A stretch of 64,000 nucleotides of DNA, taken from positions 124,001-188,000 of the forward strand of contig JBIQIY010000009.1 of the NCBI GenBank assembly GCA_044507775.1, given 5' to 3'. Below are positions 43,905 to 52,586 of the stretch, one piece after another. The stretch is from Chryseosolibacter sp044507775. Its GTDB lineage: Bacteria; Bacteroidota; Bacteroidia; Cytophagales; Cyclobacteriaceae. The number at the start of each line of letters is the position of its first letter. Position 1 is the stretch's first letter. The notes under the pieces were generated by a model. The model was not told the origin of the DNA, did not search any database, and saw only the letters and a list, made by a program, of their open reading frames with translations. A program made the translations under genes and the position numbers.

Positions 43905-45341
43905 TTAGCTGGCGATATGAATCTTATATTCCTCGTAGCGGTCCAGGATGTCGCGAACATAATTGATCGGCTCTTCACATTTGCAGTATCCCGCGGTCAC
44001 AATGGGATCCCTGTAGAATTCAGGTTCTGATTTTTGAGAGAGATAGAATTCGACGTTGTCAAACCATTTCTGCGGGTCCTTGCCGTATTTCTCAGCGAGC
44101 CTCCGTGCATCCACGACGTGCGAGAGTCCCACATTGTAAGAAGCGAGAATGAACTTCAATCGTTCGTTCTTGTCTGGGACCTTGTTGGTCCAGTATCGCT
44201 GCAAGAACTTCAGATATCCCACACCGGCACGAATACTTTGCCTCGGATCCTCCAGGTCGAAAGCTCCAAATTCGTTAGCCGTCCGGGGCATGAGTTGCAT
44301 GAGTCCTTTCGCTCCTGCCCACGACTCACCCTTGGGCAGGAAACGGGATTCCTGATAGATCAGGGACGCCAGTAAGCGCCAGTCCCAGCCGAGAGTATCA
44401 GCCCCCTGTCGAATGAGGCTGTCAAAAGGAGATAACATGTTGCCACCCATGGATGAATAATCGCTCTTCATTCGCACGAGGGATGTCCGCGGGCTCTTGA
44501 AATAGCGGTTGTAAATCACCATGAACGTTGCTTCTTTCTTAATTCCGACCAACCATTCATTGATGGCCTCCAGTAACTGCGGCGAATTTTTTCGCGACGC
44601 CCAGGCCACCTGTTGGGCGACGCTGATCGGTGTGCCGATGTCAATGTCGGGGTAATAAGAGGCATTGACGCGAGCCATCATCTGGTCAGCAATGGTATAG
44701 TCGATCTCTCCCATCGCTACTTTCCGAATGAGCGATTCACTCTCAAAGGACGCCGTATCCGGCTCAATGATGACATCGCCTCCGATTTCCTCCGAGAGGT
44801 GTTTCAAACGCGTCTCGAAGCTCGACCCGGCAAGCACATGCACATGTTTACCAACAAGATCCACGGGATTGCGTATGAGGCTATCGTTGATCGCGTCAAG
44901 TGTCATTTGGCGCCAATTAGCGGGCTTGCGTTGAACCAGCACCTGGTGCGAGTTGAAGTGCGGCCTCGTGAAGGCCATGTACTTTTTCCGCTCCTTGGTG
45001 ACGGTGAGCGGAAATGCAATGATGTCGCCTTCTCCTTTGTTCAGCTGATCAATTGCCCGGTCAATCCCGGAAGTAACTTTGATCTTCAGGTCGACGTCGA
45101 GGTGCTTTGCGAAAAGGTTCAGGAGCTCGTATTCATAGCCCATGGGCTCGCCCTTGTAAATGAAATAGCTCACGGAATTGTTGTCAACAAGCGCGTTGAT
45201 ATAACCGCGCTTGACGATCGCCTCCAGGTCGAGGTCAACCTCCGGACCGGTCGTAAAATTCACCCGCGGTGACTGATCACACGAGGAGAAAAGGGCAAAA
45301 ACAAGTGAAAAAACAAGAAAATATCGAAATGTAACCAACAT
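43905..45341 (-). CDS. mltF: MltF-like membrane-bound lytic murein transglycosylase
   Basis: 478 residues. A lipobox (ALFSSC, Cys21) marks it as a lipoprotein. The first domain (about 35-265) is a periplasmic amino-acid-binding protein fold (SBP_bac_3: FIYKGEPMGYEYELLNLFAKHLDVDLKI, IAFPLTVTKERKKYMAFT). The second (about 295-445) is a C-terminal SLT domain with catalytic Glu in IYQESRFLPKG and GLMQLMPRTANEFG. It cleaves the MurNAc-GlcNAc bond to make 1,6-anhydro-muropeptides. The start is the ATG at 45341 (a GTG precedes it). A one-mismatch -7 site is upstream. Confidence 0.93.
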   Translation of the reverse strand: MLVTFRYFLVFSLVFALFSSCDQSPRVNFTTGPEVDLDLEAIVKRGYINALVDNNSVSYFIYKGEPMGYEYELLNLFAKHLDVDLKIKVTSGIDRAIDQLNKGEGDIIAFPLTVTKERKKYMAFTRPHFNSHQVLVQRKPANWRQMTLDAINDSLIRNPVDLVGKHVHVLAGSSFETRLKHLSEEIGGDVIIEPDTASFESESLIRKVAMGEIDYTIADQMMARVNASYYPDIDIGTPISVAQQVAWASRKNSPQLLEAINEWLVGIKKEATFMVIYNRYFKSPRTSLVRMKSDYSSMGGNMLSPFDSLIRQGADTLGWDWRLLASLIYQESRFLPKGESWAGAKGLMQLMPRTANEFGAFDLEDPRQSIRAGVGYLKFLQRYWTNKVPDKNERLKFILASYNVGLSHVVDARRLAEKYGKDPQKWFDNVEFYLSQKSEPEFYRDPIVTAGYCKCEEPINYVRDILDRYEEYKIHIAS

Positions 45342-45588
45342 CACGGATTGAAATTACTGATTCTGGTCAAAGTAAAAAAACAGCAAAAAAAGACCGGCAA
45401 GCCTTTAACGAGAAACGAAAGCCCATCTTATTAATTTGACAAAAATCCTCAAAAAAAGCAACCACGAGTGGCTGCTTCGCAAACGAACTATGCGGATCCT
45501 CTGTCGAAATTATGTCTACTATTCAGTAACATTGCTAATTATTTTGACGTCACTGCCTCTTATACCGATGATTCGCTCAACTGCAAGA

Positions 45589-48156
45589 ATGCGCAAGAAC
45601 GCTTGCTGTTTTTTTTACATCATGTTAGGACTGGTTGTTCCGCATTTATCGGACGCTCAGCCAGCGCTTTCCTACTATTTACCGGATGACGTGGTCTACG
45701 ATTCGCTCATTCCCACTCCGCAGTCTGTTATTGGACACGCGGTCGGAGAATCACACGTGAGCCATGACAAGTTAGTTGAATATCTGAAGGTTCTGGATGA
45801 GAGCTCCGACCGGATCACACTGGAGACCACGGGCTACACACATGAAGGAAGACCCCTTTTGTTGCTGACCATTACTTCGCCGGAAAATCATCGCAATATT
45901 GACAAGATCCGCGCCGAACACGTCCAGCTAACAGATCCATCACAGTCCGCCGCGCTTAACACAGCCACAATGCCTGCTGTGTTCTTTCTGGGATGCAGCA
46001 TCCATGGAAACGAGGCAAGCGGGGTCAATGCGGGATTGCTGATTGCTTATCACCTTGCGGCCGCGCAGGGACCGGAGATTGAAATGACGCTGAGCAATAC
46101 CATCATCCTTCTGGACCCGAGTTTTAATCCGGATGGGATGCAGCGATTTTCTACGTGGGTAAATTCCAGGAAGAGCAAACTGCCCTCCGCGGATCCGAAT
46201 GACATGGAGCATCACGAGCCATGGCCACAGGGCAGAACCAACCACTATTGGTTTGATCTAAACCGTGACTGGCTCGTAGCACAGCAACCGGAATCACAGG
46301 CGCGTATCCCGAAATTTCACGAATGGAAACCGAACGTTCTCACCGATCATCATGAGATGGGAAGTAACTATACATTCTTCTTCCAACCCGGAGTACCATC
46401 GCGCACCCATCCGCTGACACCACCCAGGAATGTCGAGCTCACAAAAAAAATCGGCGAGTTTCACGCGAAGGCCTTCGACGAGATCGGATCACTTTACTAC
46501 ACACAGCAGGGGTTTGATGACTTCTTTTACGGGAAGGGCTCCACTTTTCCGGATGTTCAGGGCGCTATCGGCATACTCTTCGAACAAGGAAGTTCTCGTG
46601 GCCATCGCCAGGAAAGCGAAAACGGGATCGTCACATTTCCTTTCGCAATTCGCAACCAGTTTACGGCCGCGCTGAGCTCGCTGAAAGCAGTTAACGCTTT
46701 GCGCGAAGAACTGTTAAATTATCAGCGGCAGTTTTTCCTGGACGCCGCCGCGGAAAGTCGAAAGGACCGCATCAAAGCCATCATCTTTGGCTCGCGCGAC
46801 AAAGCGAGAGCGTATCAGCTTGCGCAGATCATTTCACAGCACGACATCGCAGTCTTCAAAGCATCCGCCAACCACACCTTCAACGGTAAGACGTTCGAAG
46901 CAGCATCAAGCTTCATCGTTCCCATGAATCAACCGCAGTACAAACTCCTGAAAGCCATGTTTGAGAGAAGAACGGAATTTCAGGACAGTCTCTTTTATGA
47001 CATCTCCACCTGGACACTTCCCCTTGCCGCCGGAGTGGAGTTTGAAGAACTCAGGTCTATTCCTGCTCCGGGCGAAAAAGTTTCCGATCTGCAGTTACCG
47101 GAAGGGAAGGTGATCGGAGGACGTAGCGAATACGCATATGTTTTCGAGTCGGTGGGCTACTACAGTCCGCGTGCGATTTATCGCCTCCTCGAAAATGATA
47201 TCCGGATCAAAGTCGCGACCGAGCCATTCAATCACACGAGCGGGAAGAGATTCGACAGAGGCACTATTATGATACCGCTCACAGGCCAGGGAAGACCACC
47301 ACAGCAAATCGACTTCGTTCTCGAACAGATCATGCGCGAAGACGGCATTGACATCTACAGCTTTCAAACCGGACTGGACTACAATGGTTCAAGCCTGGGA
47401 AGTCATGCATTCAGGCCGCTGGAAAAACCGGAGATCGCGATCCTGGTTGGAGATGGGGTCACCGCCAATGATGCCGGCGAGATATGGCATCTCCTCGATG
47501 TGCGCTTTCAGATACCGGCGACCATGATGCCATTGCAGGTCTTCAATTCCGCCGACATCAATCGCTACACTACAATCATTTTTCCCCAGGGCAGTTATGG
47601 ATCGATTACAGAAACCGCCCGGGAGAAGCTAAAGACCTGGATCCAGAATGGCGGTGTTGCAATAGGTTTTGAAAATGCAGTGACCTGGTTTCATGCGGCC
47701 GGCCTTGGCAGGTTTGATATCAGAAGAATCGAGGAGTCACAAGGAGAAAAAGGGGCGCGTTCGTACTCCGAGATCGAGCTGGCACGCGGCGCCCAGGCCA
47801 CCAGTGGCGCCATACTCGAGGCAAAGGTAGACCTGACCCATCCACTACTGTATGGATACTACCGGCAGGCGCTGCCGATTTTCAAGGGCAACAATCTTTA
47901 CATGGAAAAGTCGGCTAACCGATACGCGAACCCGATTGTCTTCACACAAGAACCTCTGCTGAGCGGCTACATTTCGAAGCCAAACTATAACAGAGCCAAA
48001 GAAGCTTCTGTCGCCGGGGTCTGCGCACTCGGACGCGGTCGCGTCATCGGGTTTACTGAAAACCTCGCATTCCGCGCCTTCTGGTTTGGCACCAATAAGA
48101 TTCTCATGAATGCAATTTTCTACGGTTCGCTGATCGATCCCGCTTCGGGGCGCTAA
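45589..48156 (+). CDS. M14-family metallocarboxypeptidase with C-terminal amidotransferase-like domain
   Basis: 855 residues from the ATG at 45589, which opens a signal peptide (FFYIMLGLVVPHLSDAQ). Other in-frame starts lie at 45490 (ATG) and 45436 (TTG). The M14 peptidase domain (about 45-350) has the zinc pair HGNEASG, then NPDGMQRFSTWVNSRKSK, FDLNRDW and TDHHEMGSNYTFFF. The C-terminal part (about 605-745) looks like a class I glutamine-amidotransferase fold (IAILVGDGV, TTIIFPQGSYG) but no catalytic triad is clear. Secreted peptidases of this two-part form are common in Bacteroidota. A -7-like site (TTATTTTG, one mismatch) is at 45539-45546. Confidence 0.87.
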   Translation: MRKNACCFFYIMLGLVVPHLSDAQPALSYYLPDDVVYDSLIPTPQSVIGHAVGESHVSHDKLVEYLKVLDESSDRITLETTGYTHEGRPLLLLTITSPENHRNIDKIRAEHVQLTDPSQSAALNTATMPAVFFLGCSIHGNEASGVNAGLLIAYHLAAAQGPEIEMTLSNTIILLDPSFNPDGMQRFSTWVNSRKSKLPSADPNDMEHHEPWPQGRTNHYWFDLNRDWLVAQQPESQARIPKFHEWKPNVLTDHHEMGSNYTFFFQPGVPSRTHPLTPPRNVELTKKIGEFHAKAFDEIGSLYYTQQGFDDFFYGKGSTFPDVQGAIGILFEQGSSRGHRQESENGIVTFPFAIRNQFTAALSSLKAVNALREELLNYQRQFFLDAAAESRKDRIKAIIFGSRDKARAYQLAQIISQHDIAVFKASANHTFNGKTFEAASSFIVPMNQPQYKLLKAMFERRTEFQDSLFYDISTWTLPLAAGVEFEELRSIPAPGEKVSDLQLPEGKVIGGRSEYAYVFESVGYYSPRAIYRLLENDIRIKVATEPFNHTSGKRFDRGTIMIPLTGQGRPPQQIDFVLEQIMREDGIDIYSFQTGLDYNGSSLGSHAFRPLEKPEIAILVGDGVTANDAGEIWHLLDVRFQIPATMMPLQVFNSADINRYTTIIFPQGSYGSITETAREKLKTWIQNGGVAIGFENAVTWFHAAGLGRFDIRRIEESQGEKGARSYSEIELARGAQATSGAILEAKVDLTHPLLYGYYRQALPIFKGNNLYMEKSANRYANPIVFTQEPLLSGYISKPNYNRAKEASVAGVCALGRGRVIGFTENLAFRAFWFGTNKILMNAIFYGSLIDPASGR

Positions 48157-49140
48157 CTACTTTGCCAGGCGGGCGAATTCTTTTGCGAAGTACGTCAGGA
48201 TTACATCGGCGCCCGCGCGCCGGATGCTGAGCAAGCACTCGCGCATAACCCTTTCACCATCCAGCCAGCCCTTCTGTGCTGCGGCTTTCACCATGGAATA
48301 CTCACCGCTGACGTTATATGCTGCGATCGGCAGGGAAGAACCTGCCTTCAGAACGGATATAATATCGAGGTATGCCAGCGCAGGCTTTACCATAAGGAAA
48401 TCCGCGCCCTCGGCAGTGTCGAGCTCCGCTTCGATAAGGGCTTCTTTGCGATTGGCCGGATTCATCTGATAAGTTTTCTTGTCTCCGAATTTGGGCGCGG
48501 AGTCCAGTGCGTCGCGGAACGGATTGTAGAAAGCACTCGCGTACTTAGCTGTGTAGCTCATGATAGAAACGTCCTTGAAGCCGTTTCTATCCAGGAGTTT
48601 GCGTATGTAACCGATGCGACCATCCATCATGTCGGAAGGCCCCAGAATATCGACACCCGTGGCAGCCTGCGCCAACGCCATCTTGCCAAGGATATCAAGA
48701 CTTTCATCGTTGAGGATCTTTCCATCCTCAACCAGTCCATCGTGCCCGTCGGAACTGTAAGGATCCATGGCCACGTCTGTCATGATACAGGCCTCCGGAA
48801 ATTGTTTTTTGATTTCTCTCAACGCCTTGAGATAAAAAAAATCCGGATCGTAACTGCGCGACGCATGAGTGTCTTTTAGATGATCTTCGACCGCAGGGAA
48901 AATGTCAAATGCGCGTATGCCCAGATTCATGCATTCGTCGATCTCTTTCAGAATAAGGTCCGGGGAAAACCGGAATATGCCCGGCATCGAGTCAACTTCA
49001 GTCTTCTTGTTCTTCCCATCTATGAGGAAAATCGGAAAGATAAGGTCTTTGGTACCGACCGATGTTTCCTCGATCATGTCGCGAATGACCTGGCTTTTCC
49101 GGTTCCGGCGAGGCCGGCGGTACATAATATCTTCAAGCAT
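48157..49140 (-). CDS. hemB: Porphobilinogen synthase (delta-aminolevulinic acid dehydratase)
   Basis: 327 residues. It joins two 5-aminolevulinate molecules to porphobilinogen in haem synthesis. Active-site lysines lie in MSYTAKYASAFYNPFRDA and DFLMVKPALAYLD (Schiff base). The metal motif reads DVAMDPYSSDGHDG, where Asp and Ser replace the three Cys of the zinc type, so this is a Mg-dependent form. The ATG at 49140 was chosen over a TTG at 49161 because the -7 element at 49159-49166 overlaps the TTG. The stop abuts the convergent M14 stop. Confidence 0.96.
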   Translation of the reverse strand: MLEDIMYRRPRRNRKSQVIRDMIEETSVGTKDLIFPIFLIDGKNKKTEVDSMPGIFRFSPDLILKEIDECMNLGIRAFDIFPAVEDHLKDTHASRSYDPDFFYLKALREIKKQFPEACIMTDVAMDPYSSDGHDGLVEDGKILNDESLDILGKMALAQAATGVDILGPSDMMDGRIGYIRKLLDRNGFKDVSIMSYTAKYASAFYNPFRDALDSAPKFGDKKTYQMNPANRKEALIEAELDTAEGADFLMVKPALAYLDIISVLKAGSSLPIAAYNVSGEYSMVKAAAQKGWLDGERVMRECLLSIRRAGADVILTYFAKEFARLAK

Positions 49141-49158
49141 GGATTTCTGTTTGAGGGG

Positions 49159-49166
49159 CAAAGTTA
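49159..49166 (-). promoter_or_regulatory. -7 promoter element for hemB
   Basis: TAACTTTG on the minus strand, an exact TAnnTTTG match; predicted start near 49153, leader about 13 nt. It rules out the upstream TTG start. Confidence 0.55.
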
Positions 49167-49193
49167 CAAGTTTGCAAACACAAAAAAAGGAGG

Positions 49194-49970
49194 TTATTGA
49201 TGGTAGCGGTCGACAATGTGCTGGCTGATGGCGCGATAGATCTCGGTAAGTGCATCATCATTTGTCAGCAGCGATACGTGCCGATCCAGCACTTCCAGGT
49301 CACCACGCCGGGCGGGGCCTGTCTGCGCAGCTTCGGGTCCGAGTGTCAGCGATTTGTTGATTTGTTCCGCAATCAGTGGCTTCAGCCACTCAAATTCAAG
49401 CTTCCGCTCCTGCAGAATATCACGCGAGATCGTCAGCATGTGGTTTGTGAAGTTCGAAGCAAATACTGCGGCAAGATGCAGCGCCAGTCGTTGCTCCGAA
49501 GAGATGCGATGAACTTTGCGGCTTATCGCCCGTGCCATCTGGAGCATTACCTTTTCAGTGTCGCTATCTCCGCTCTCCACAAAAATCGGAACCTCGTTGA
49601 AGTCCACCTTCCTGTGTTTAGAGAATGTCTGAAGCGGATAAAACACACCGGTCGACGACGTCGCGGCGTTTGCCAGCACATTCAGAGGCTGACTACCGGA
49701 AGTATGCAGCAAAATCGCATCATCGGGAAGAACGACATCGCCGACAATATCCTCAATCGCATCATCGGTCACCGCGATTACAAAAACCCGGGATGTACTG
49801 TCCGAAAAATCAAGCGTGGGTTGAACGCTGGCATGGTAGAGGCGATCAACCAACGTTTCCGCATTGCGCTCGTTCTGGCTGTATACCTCCCGAACCTGGT
49901 AATCCGTGTTGTCTAAGGCTGGGGCGAGATGCCAGGCGAGATTTCCCGAACCAATAAAGGATACATTCAT
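49194..49970 (-). CDS. DUF2520/Rossmann-like domain protein
   Basis: 258 residues. A Rossmann domain (about 1-120) opens with VSFIGSGNLAWHLAPAL and contains VFVIAVTDDAIEDIV and LLHTSGSQPLN. The DUF2520 helical domain follows (about 125-250: FYPLQTFSKHRKVDF, HLAAVFASNFTNHMLTIS, TGPARRGD). The fold is that of 6-phosphogluconate-dehydrogenase-like or ketopantoate-reductase-like enzymes; the substrate is unknown. It is downstream of prmC with an 11-base gap and so likely co-transcribed. Confidence 0.87.
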   Translation of the reverse strand: MNVSFIGSGNLAWHLAPALDNTDYQVREVYSQNERNAETLVDRLYHASVQPTLDFSDSTSRVFVIAVTDDAIEDIVGDVVLPDDAILLHTSGSQPLNVLANAATSSTGVFYPLQTFSKHRKVDFNEVPIFVESGDSDTEKVMLQMARAISRKVHRISSEQRLALHLAAVFASNFTNHMLTISRDILQERKLEFEWLKPLIAEQINKSLTLGPEAAQTGPARRGDLEVLDRHVSLLTNDDALTEIYRAISQHIVDRYHQ

Positions 49971-49981
49971 AACGCAAAAGG

Positions 49982-50854
49982 TTAATCAGGTTTTAGTCCC
50001 TTCACCACTCGCTCTTTGCCCGACACATCCGTGGAAATTTCAATATCCGTAAAGCCGCCGTCGATCAAGAGAGAAGACACTTCTCTGCCAAACTTTTCAT
50101 TTATTTCCATCGCCAGCAATCCTCCGAGGTTAAGTACTCGCTTTGAGCGTGCAATGATATTTGTATAAAAAATAAGCGGATCGTCATCGGGTACGAACAG
50201 CGCCTGCCGCGGTTCAAAAGCAAGGACATTCGGCCGCATTTCGTTTTTCTCACTTTCCGTGACATACGGCGGGTTACTCACTATGACATCAATGGAGTCG
50301 ATCGGGATATCATCATGTAGGATATCGTGTTCGATAAAATTAACTTTTGCACCGTGTAGTTCCGCGTTACCTACGCCCATTGAAAGCGCGGCCGTACTGA
50401 CGTCCGTCGCGTAAACTTCTGCTTCAGCCCATTCGAGATGCAACGTGATGGCTATACAACCGCTCCCCGTGCCGATATCCAGGATACGCGGTGGTTTGTT
50501 TTCCTTTGCACGCGCAGCGGAATACCTCCACTGCATAACGCTCCGGATGAGCTCTTCGGTTTCCGGCCGCGGGATTAACACAGAGGGATTCACCTGAAAT
50601 TTCCGCCCGTAGAAAATGGTTTCTCCCAATACATACTGCAGCGGCTCATGGCGATTGAGGCGGCTCAGATACTGCTCTAATCGTTGCTCGGTTTCCGGCG
50701 TCATGGATACGACTTTACCCGCTAGGATATCGGTTTGAGAAACGCCCAGTATATGATCCATCAGAATCGAGATAATACTTCTGATCTCATCCGGATCCTC
50801 CTTCAGCGTGACTTTGTCAACAAGTTCCTGGAAAACAGCCTTTGAATTCTTCAT
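49982..50854 (-). CDS. prmC: Peptide chain release factor N5-glutamine methyltransferase
   Basis: 290 residues. It methylates the GGQ glutamine of RF1 and RF2 with S-adenosylmethionine. An N-terminal helical domain (about 1-80) leads to the methyltransferase domain with ILDIGTGSGCIAI (SAM binding) and NPPYVTESE (active site). The ATG at 50854 was chosen over the GTG at 50878, because a perfect -7 element lies at 50866-50873, between the two, so the GTG is not in the transcript. It is divergent from ribD. Confidence 0.95.
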   Translation of the reverse strand: MKNSKAVFQELVDKVTLKEDPDEIRSIISILMDHILGVSQTDILAGKVVSMTPETEQRLEQYLSRLNRHEPLQYVLGETIFYGRKFQVNPSVLIPRPETEELIRSVMQWRYSAARAKENKPPRILDIGTGSGCIAITLHLEWAEAEVYATDVSTAALSMGVGNAELHGAKVNFIEHDILHDDIPIDSIDVIVSNPPYVTESEKNEMRPNVLAFEPRQALFVPDDDPLIFYTNIIARSKRVLNLGGLLAMEINEKFGREVSSLLIDGGFTDIEISTDVSGKERVVKGLKPD

Positions 50855-50865
50855 GACATGAGTTA

Positions 50866-50873
50866 CAAACCTA
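50866..50873 (-). promoter_or_regulatory. -7 promoter element for prmC
   Basis: TAGGTTTG on the minus strand, an exact TAnnTTTG match; predicted start near 50859, giving a leader of only about 5 nt before the ATG at 50854. Confidence 0.5.
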
Positions 50874-50937
50874 TTCACAATTTTGTAAACGAGAAGGATT
50901 GTTGCAAAAACTCCCTAACTTTTGGCCGATTTGATTT

Positions 50938-52011
50938 ATGGATCTACCGGTTTCTCACCAGCGGATGGACAGCCCTGCCGTTCACTCTCATGAAACGTTC
51001 ATGAAGCGGGCTCTTGAGCTTGCAGCGAATGGGTGTGGCAATGTAAGTCCCAACCCGCTGGTTGGTTGTGTCGTCGTTCATGACGGACAGATCATCGGCG
51101 AAGGCTGGCACAAGCAGTACGGTGGACCGCACGCCGAAATCAACGCCATTGAAAATTTGCGTGACAAAAGCCTTCTGAGGGAAAGCACGGTGTATGTTAA
51201 CCTGGAGCCTTGCTCCCACACCGGAAAGACACCGCCGTGCGCTGACATGCTCGTCAGCATGCAGGTACCCACGATCGTCATTGCGAATCATGATCCGAAT
51301 CCACTGGTGGCGGGAAATGGAATCAAGAGACTTAGAAACGCCGGCACCACCGTGATCGATGACGTATTATCCGGGGAAGGACTTGCGCTCAATAAACGTT
51401 TCTTTACTTACATGATCAAGAAGCGGCCCCATATCATCCTGAAGTGGGCCGAGACTTCCGATGGCTTTATTGCAAGAGCAAATCATGACTCAAAATGGAT
51501 CAGCGATGAATACTCGCGGCAAATTGTGCACAAGTGGCGGAGCGAAGAAGATGCTGTCATGGTGGCATCCGGCACCGCTCAATTTGACAATCCAGAATTA
51601 AACGTCAGAAACTGGAGCGGTCGCGATCCGGTTCGCGTTGTCATCGACAGACATCTGAAACTCGCTACCGGCCTGCATCTGTTCGACGGTAGCCGCAAAA
51701 CCATTTGCTATAATCTGAAGAAAGAAGAGTCCCGGCCAAATCTATCCTATGTGCGGCTGAGTGGCCAGAACTTGATCCGGGAGGTAGTGGATCATCTTTA
51801 TGGACAACAGATCCAGTCGATAATCGTGGAAGGAGGAGCAAAACTATTGACGAGCTTCATCGAAGCCGACCTGTGGGACGAAGCGCGAATCTTCACTTCA
51901 CCCCAGGTCTTTGGCACCGGTATCCAGGCTCCTATCCTCAAAGGACACATACTGGAAGAAAAGAAGCTTCATAACGATTGGCTGAAGATAATTGAGCCTC
52001 GACGCAGTTAA
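50938..52011 (+). CDS. ribD: Bifunctional riboflavin biosynthesis deaminase/reductase RibD
   Basis: 357 residues. The N-terminal deaminase (about 20-145) has the zinc site PHAE (His65, Glu67) and PCSHTGKTPPC (Cys92, Cys101). The C-terminal reductase (about 155-355) carries LKWAETSDGFIAR and VEGGAKLLTSFI. It performs the second and third steps of riboflavin synthesis: deamination and reduction of the pyrimidine. The start ATG at 50938 leaves an 83-base gap to prmC. No FMN riboswitch is recognisable in that short region. Confidence 0.96.
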   Translation: MDLPVSHQRMDSPAVHSHETFMKRALELAANGCGNVSPNPLVGCVVVHDGQIIGEGWHKQYGGPHAEINAIENLRDKSLLRESTVYVNLEPCSHTGKTPPCADMLVSMQVPTIVIANHDPNPLVAGNGIKRLRNAGTTVIDDVLSGEGLALNKRFFTYMIKKRPHIILKWAETSDGFIARANHDSKWISDEYSRQIVHKWRSEEDAVMVASGTAQFDNPELNVRNWSGRDPVRVVIDRHLKLATGLHLFDGSRKTICYNLKKEESRPNLSYVRLSGQNLIREVVDHLYGQQIQSIIVEGGAKLLTSFIEADLWDEARIFTSPQVFGTGIQAPILKGHILEEKKLHNDWLKIIEPRRS

Positions 52012-52089
52012 AATAAACCATTTACCATGCGCGCCTGTTTGTAATGCAAAATACCCGGGAAAAGCGCTCAATACGTATCGAAACCACAC

Positions 52090-52572
52090 ATGGCCGAAGA
52101 ATTAATTATATCGACCTCTATTCAAAAATCTGAAAGGTATCAGACCCTGCTGCCACAACTCGAAGCACTGGTCAAGGGTGAAGACGACCTTATGGCCAAC
52201 CTCGCCAACATTTCCGCTGCACTGAAACAGACAATGGACTTCTACTGGGTGGGATTTTACATCGTAAAGGGCGACCAGTTGGTGCTCGGTCCATTTCAGG
52301 GGCCAATAGCCTGCACGCGGATCGGTTTCGGCAAAGGTGTTTGCGGAACGTCCTGGAAAGAGAAGAAGACGATCGTGGTCCCAAACGTCGACGAGTTCCC
52401 CGGCCACATTGCCTGCAGTTCGGCATCGCGTTCCGAAATCGTTTTACCGGCGATGAAAAGCGGTGATGTCGCATTGGTGCTGGACGTCGACAGTGATAAG
52501 CTGAACGATTTCAATGCAGACGACGAGGCGGGACTCAGCCAGGTCATCAGAATTGTTGAAACCATACTGTAG
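52090..52572 (+). CDS. msrC: Free methionine-(R)-sulfoxide reductase (GAF domain)
   Basis: 160 residues of a single GAF domain. The three catalytic cysteines of the fRMsr family are present: Cys75 (PIACTRI), Cys85 (GKGVCGTSW) and Cys109 (GHIACSS), which form and break the disulfide. It reduces free methionine-R-sulfoxide with thioredoxin. Conserved FYWVGFYI and VLDVDS are also seen. The gene ends 14 bases before the membrane MutS-like gene, so they are probably co-transcribed. Confidence 0.93.
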   Translation: MAEELIISTSIQKSERYQTLLPQLEALVKGEDDLMANLANISAALKQTMDFYWVGFYIVKGDQLVLGPFQGPIACTRIGFGKGVCGTSWKEKKTIVVPNVDEFPGHIACSSASRSEIVLPAMKSGDVALVLDVDSDKLNDFNADDEAGLSQVIRIVETIL

Positions 52573-52586
52573 CCCTTCCCTCCTCC

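Noticed and set aside
45436..45588. Extended N-terminus of the M14 peptidase
   Set aside because: The earliest start is a TTG and the extra part adds a second hydrophobic stretch before a good signal peptide at 45589; a -7-like site at 45539 also favours the later start.
49197..49916. 239-codon plus-strand frame antisense to the DUF2520 gene
   Set aside because: No motif or start context; the DUF2520 protein fits the other strand clearly.
50878..50938. FMN riboswitch before ribD
   Set aside because: The gap is only 83 bases, too short for the conserved FMN aptamer plus expression platform, and no aptamer sequence is seen.
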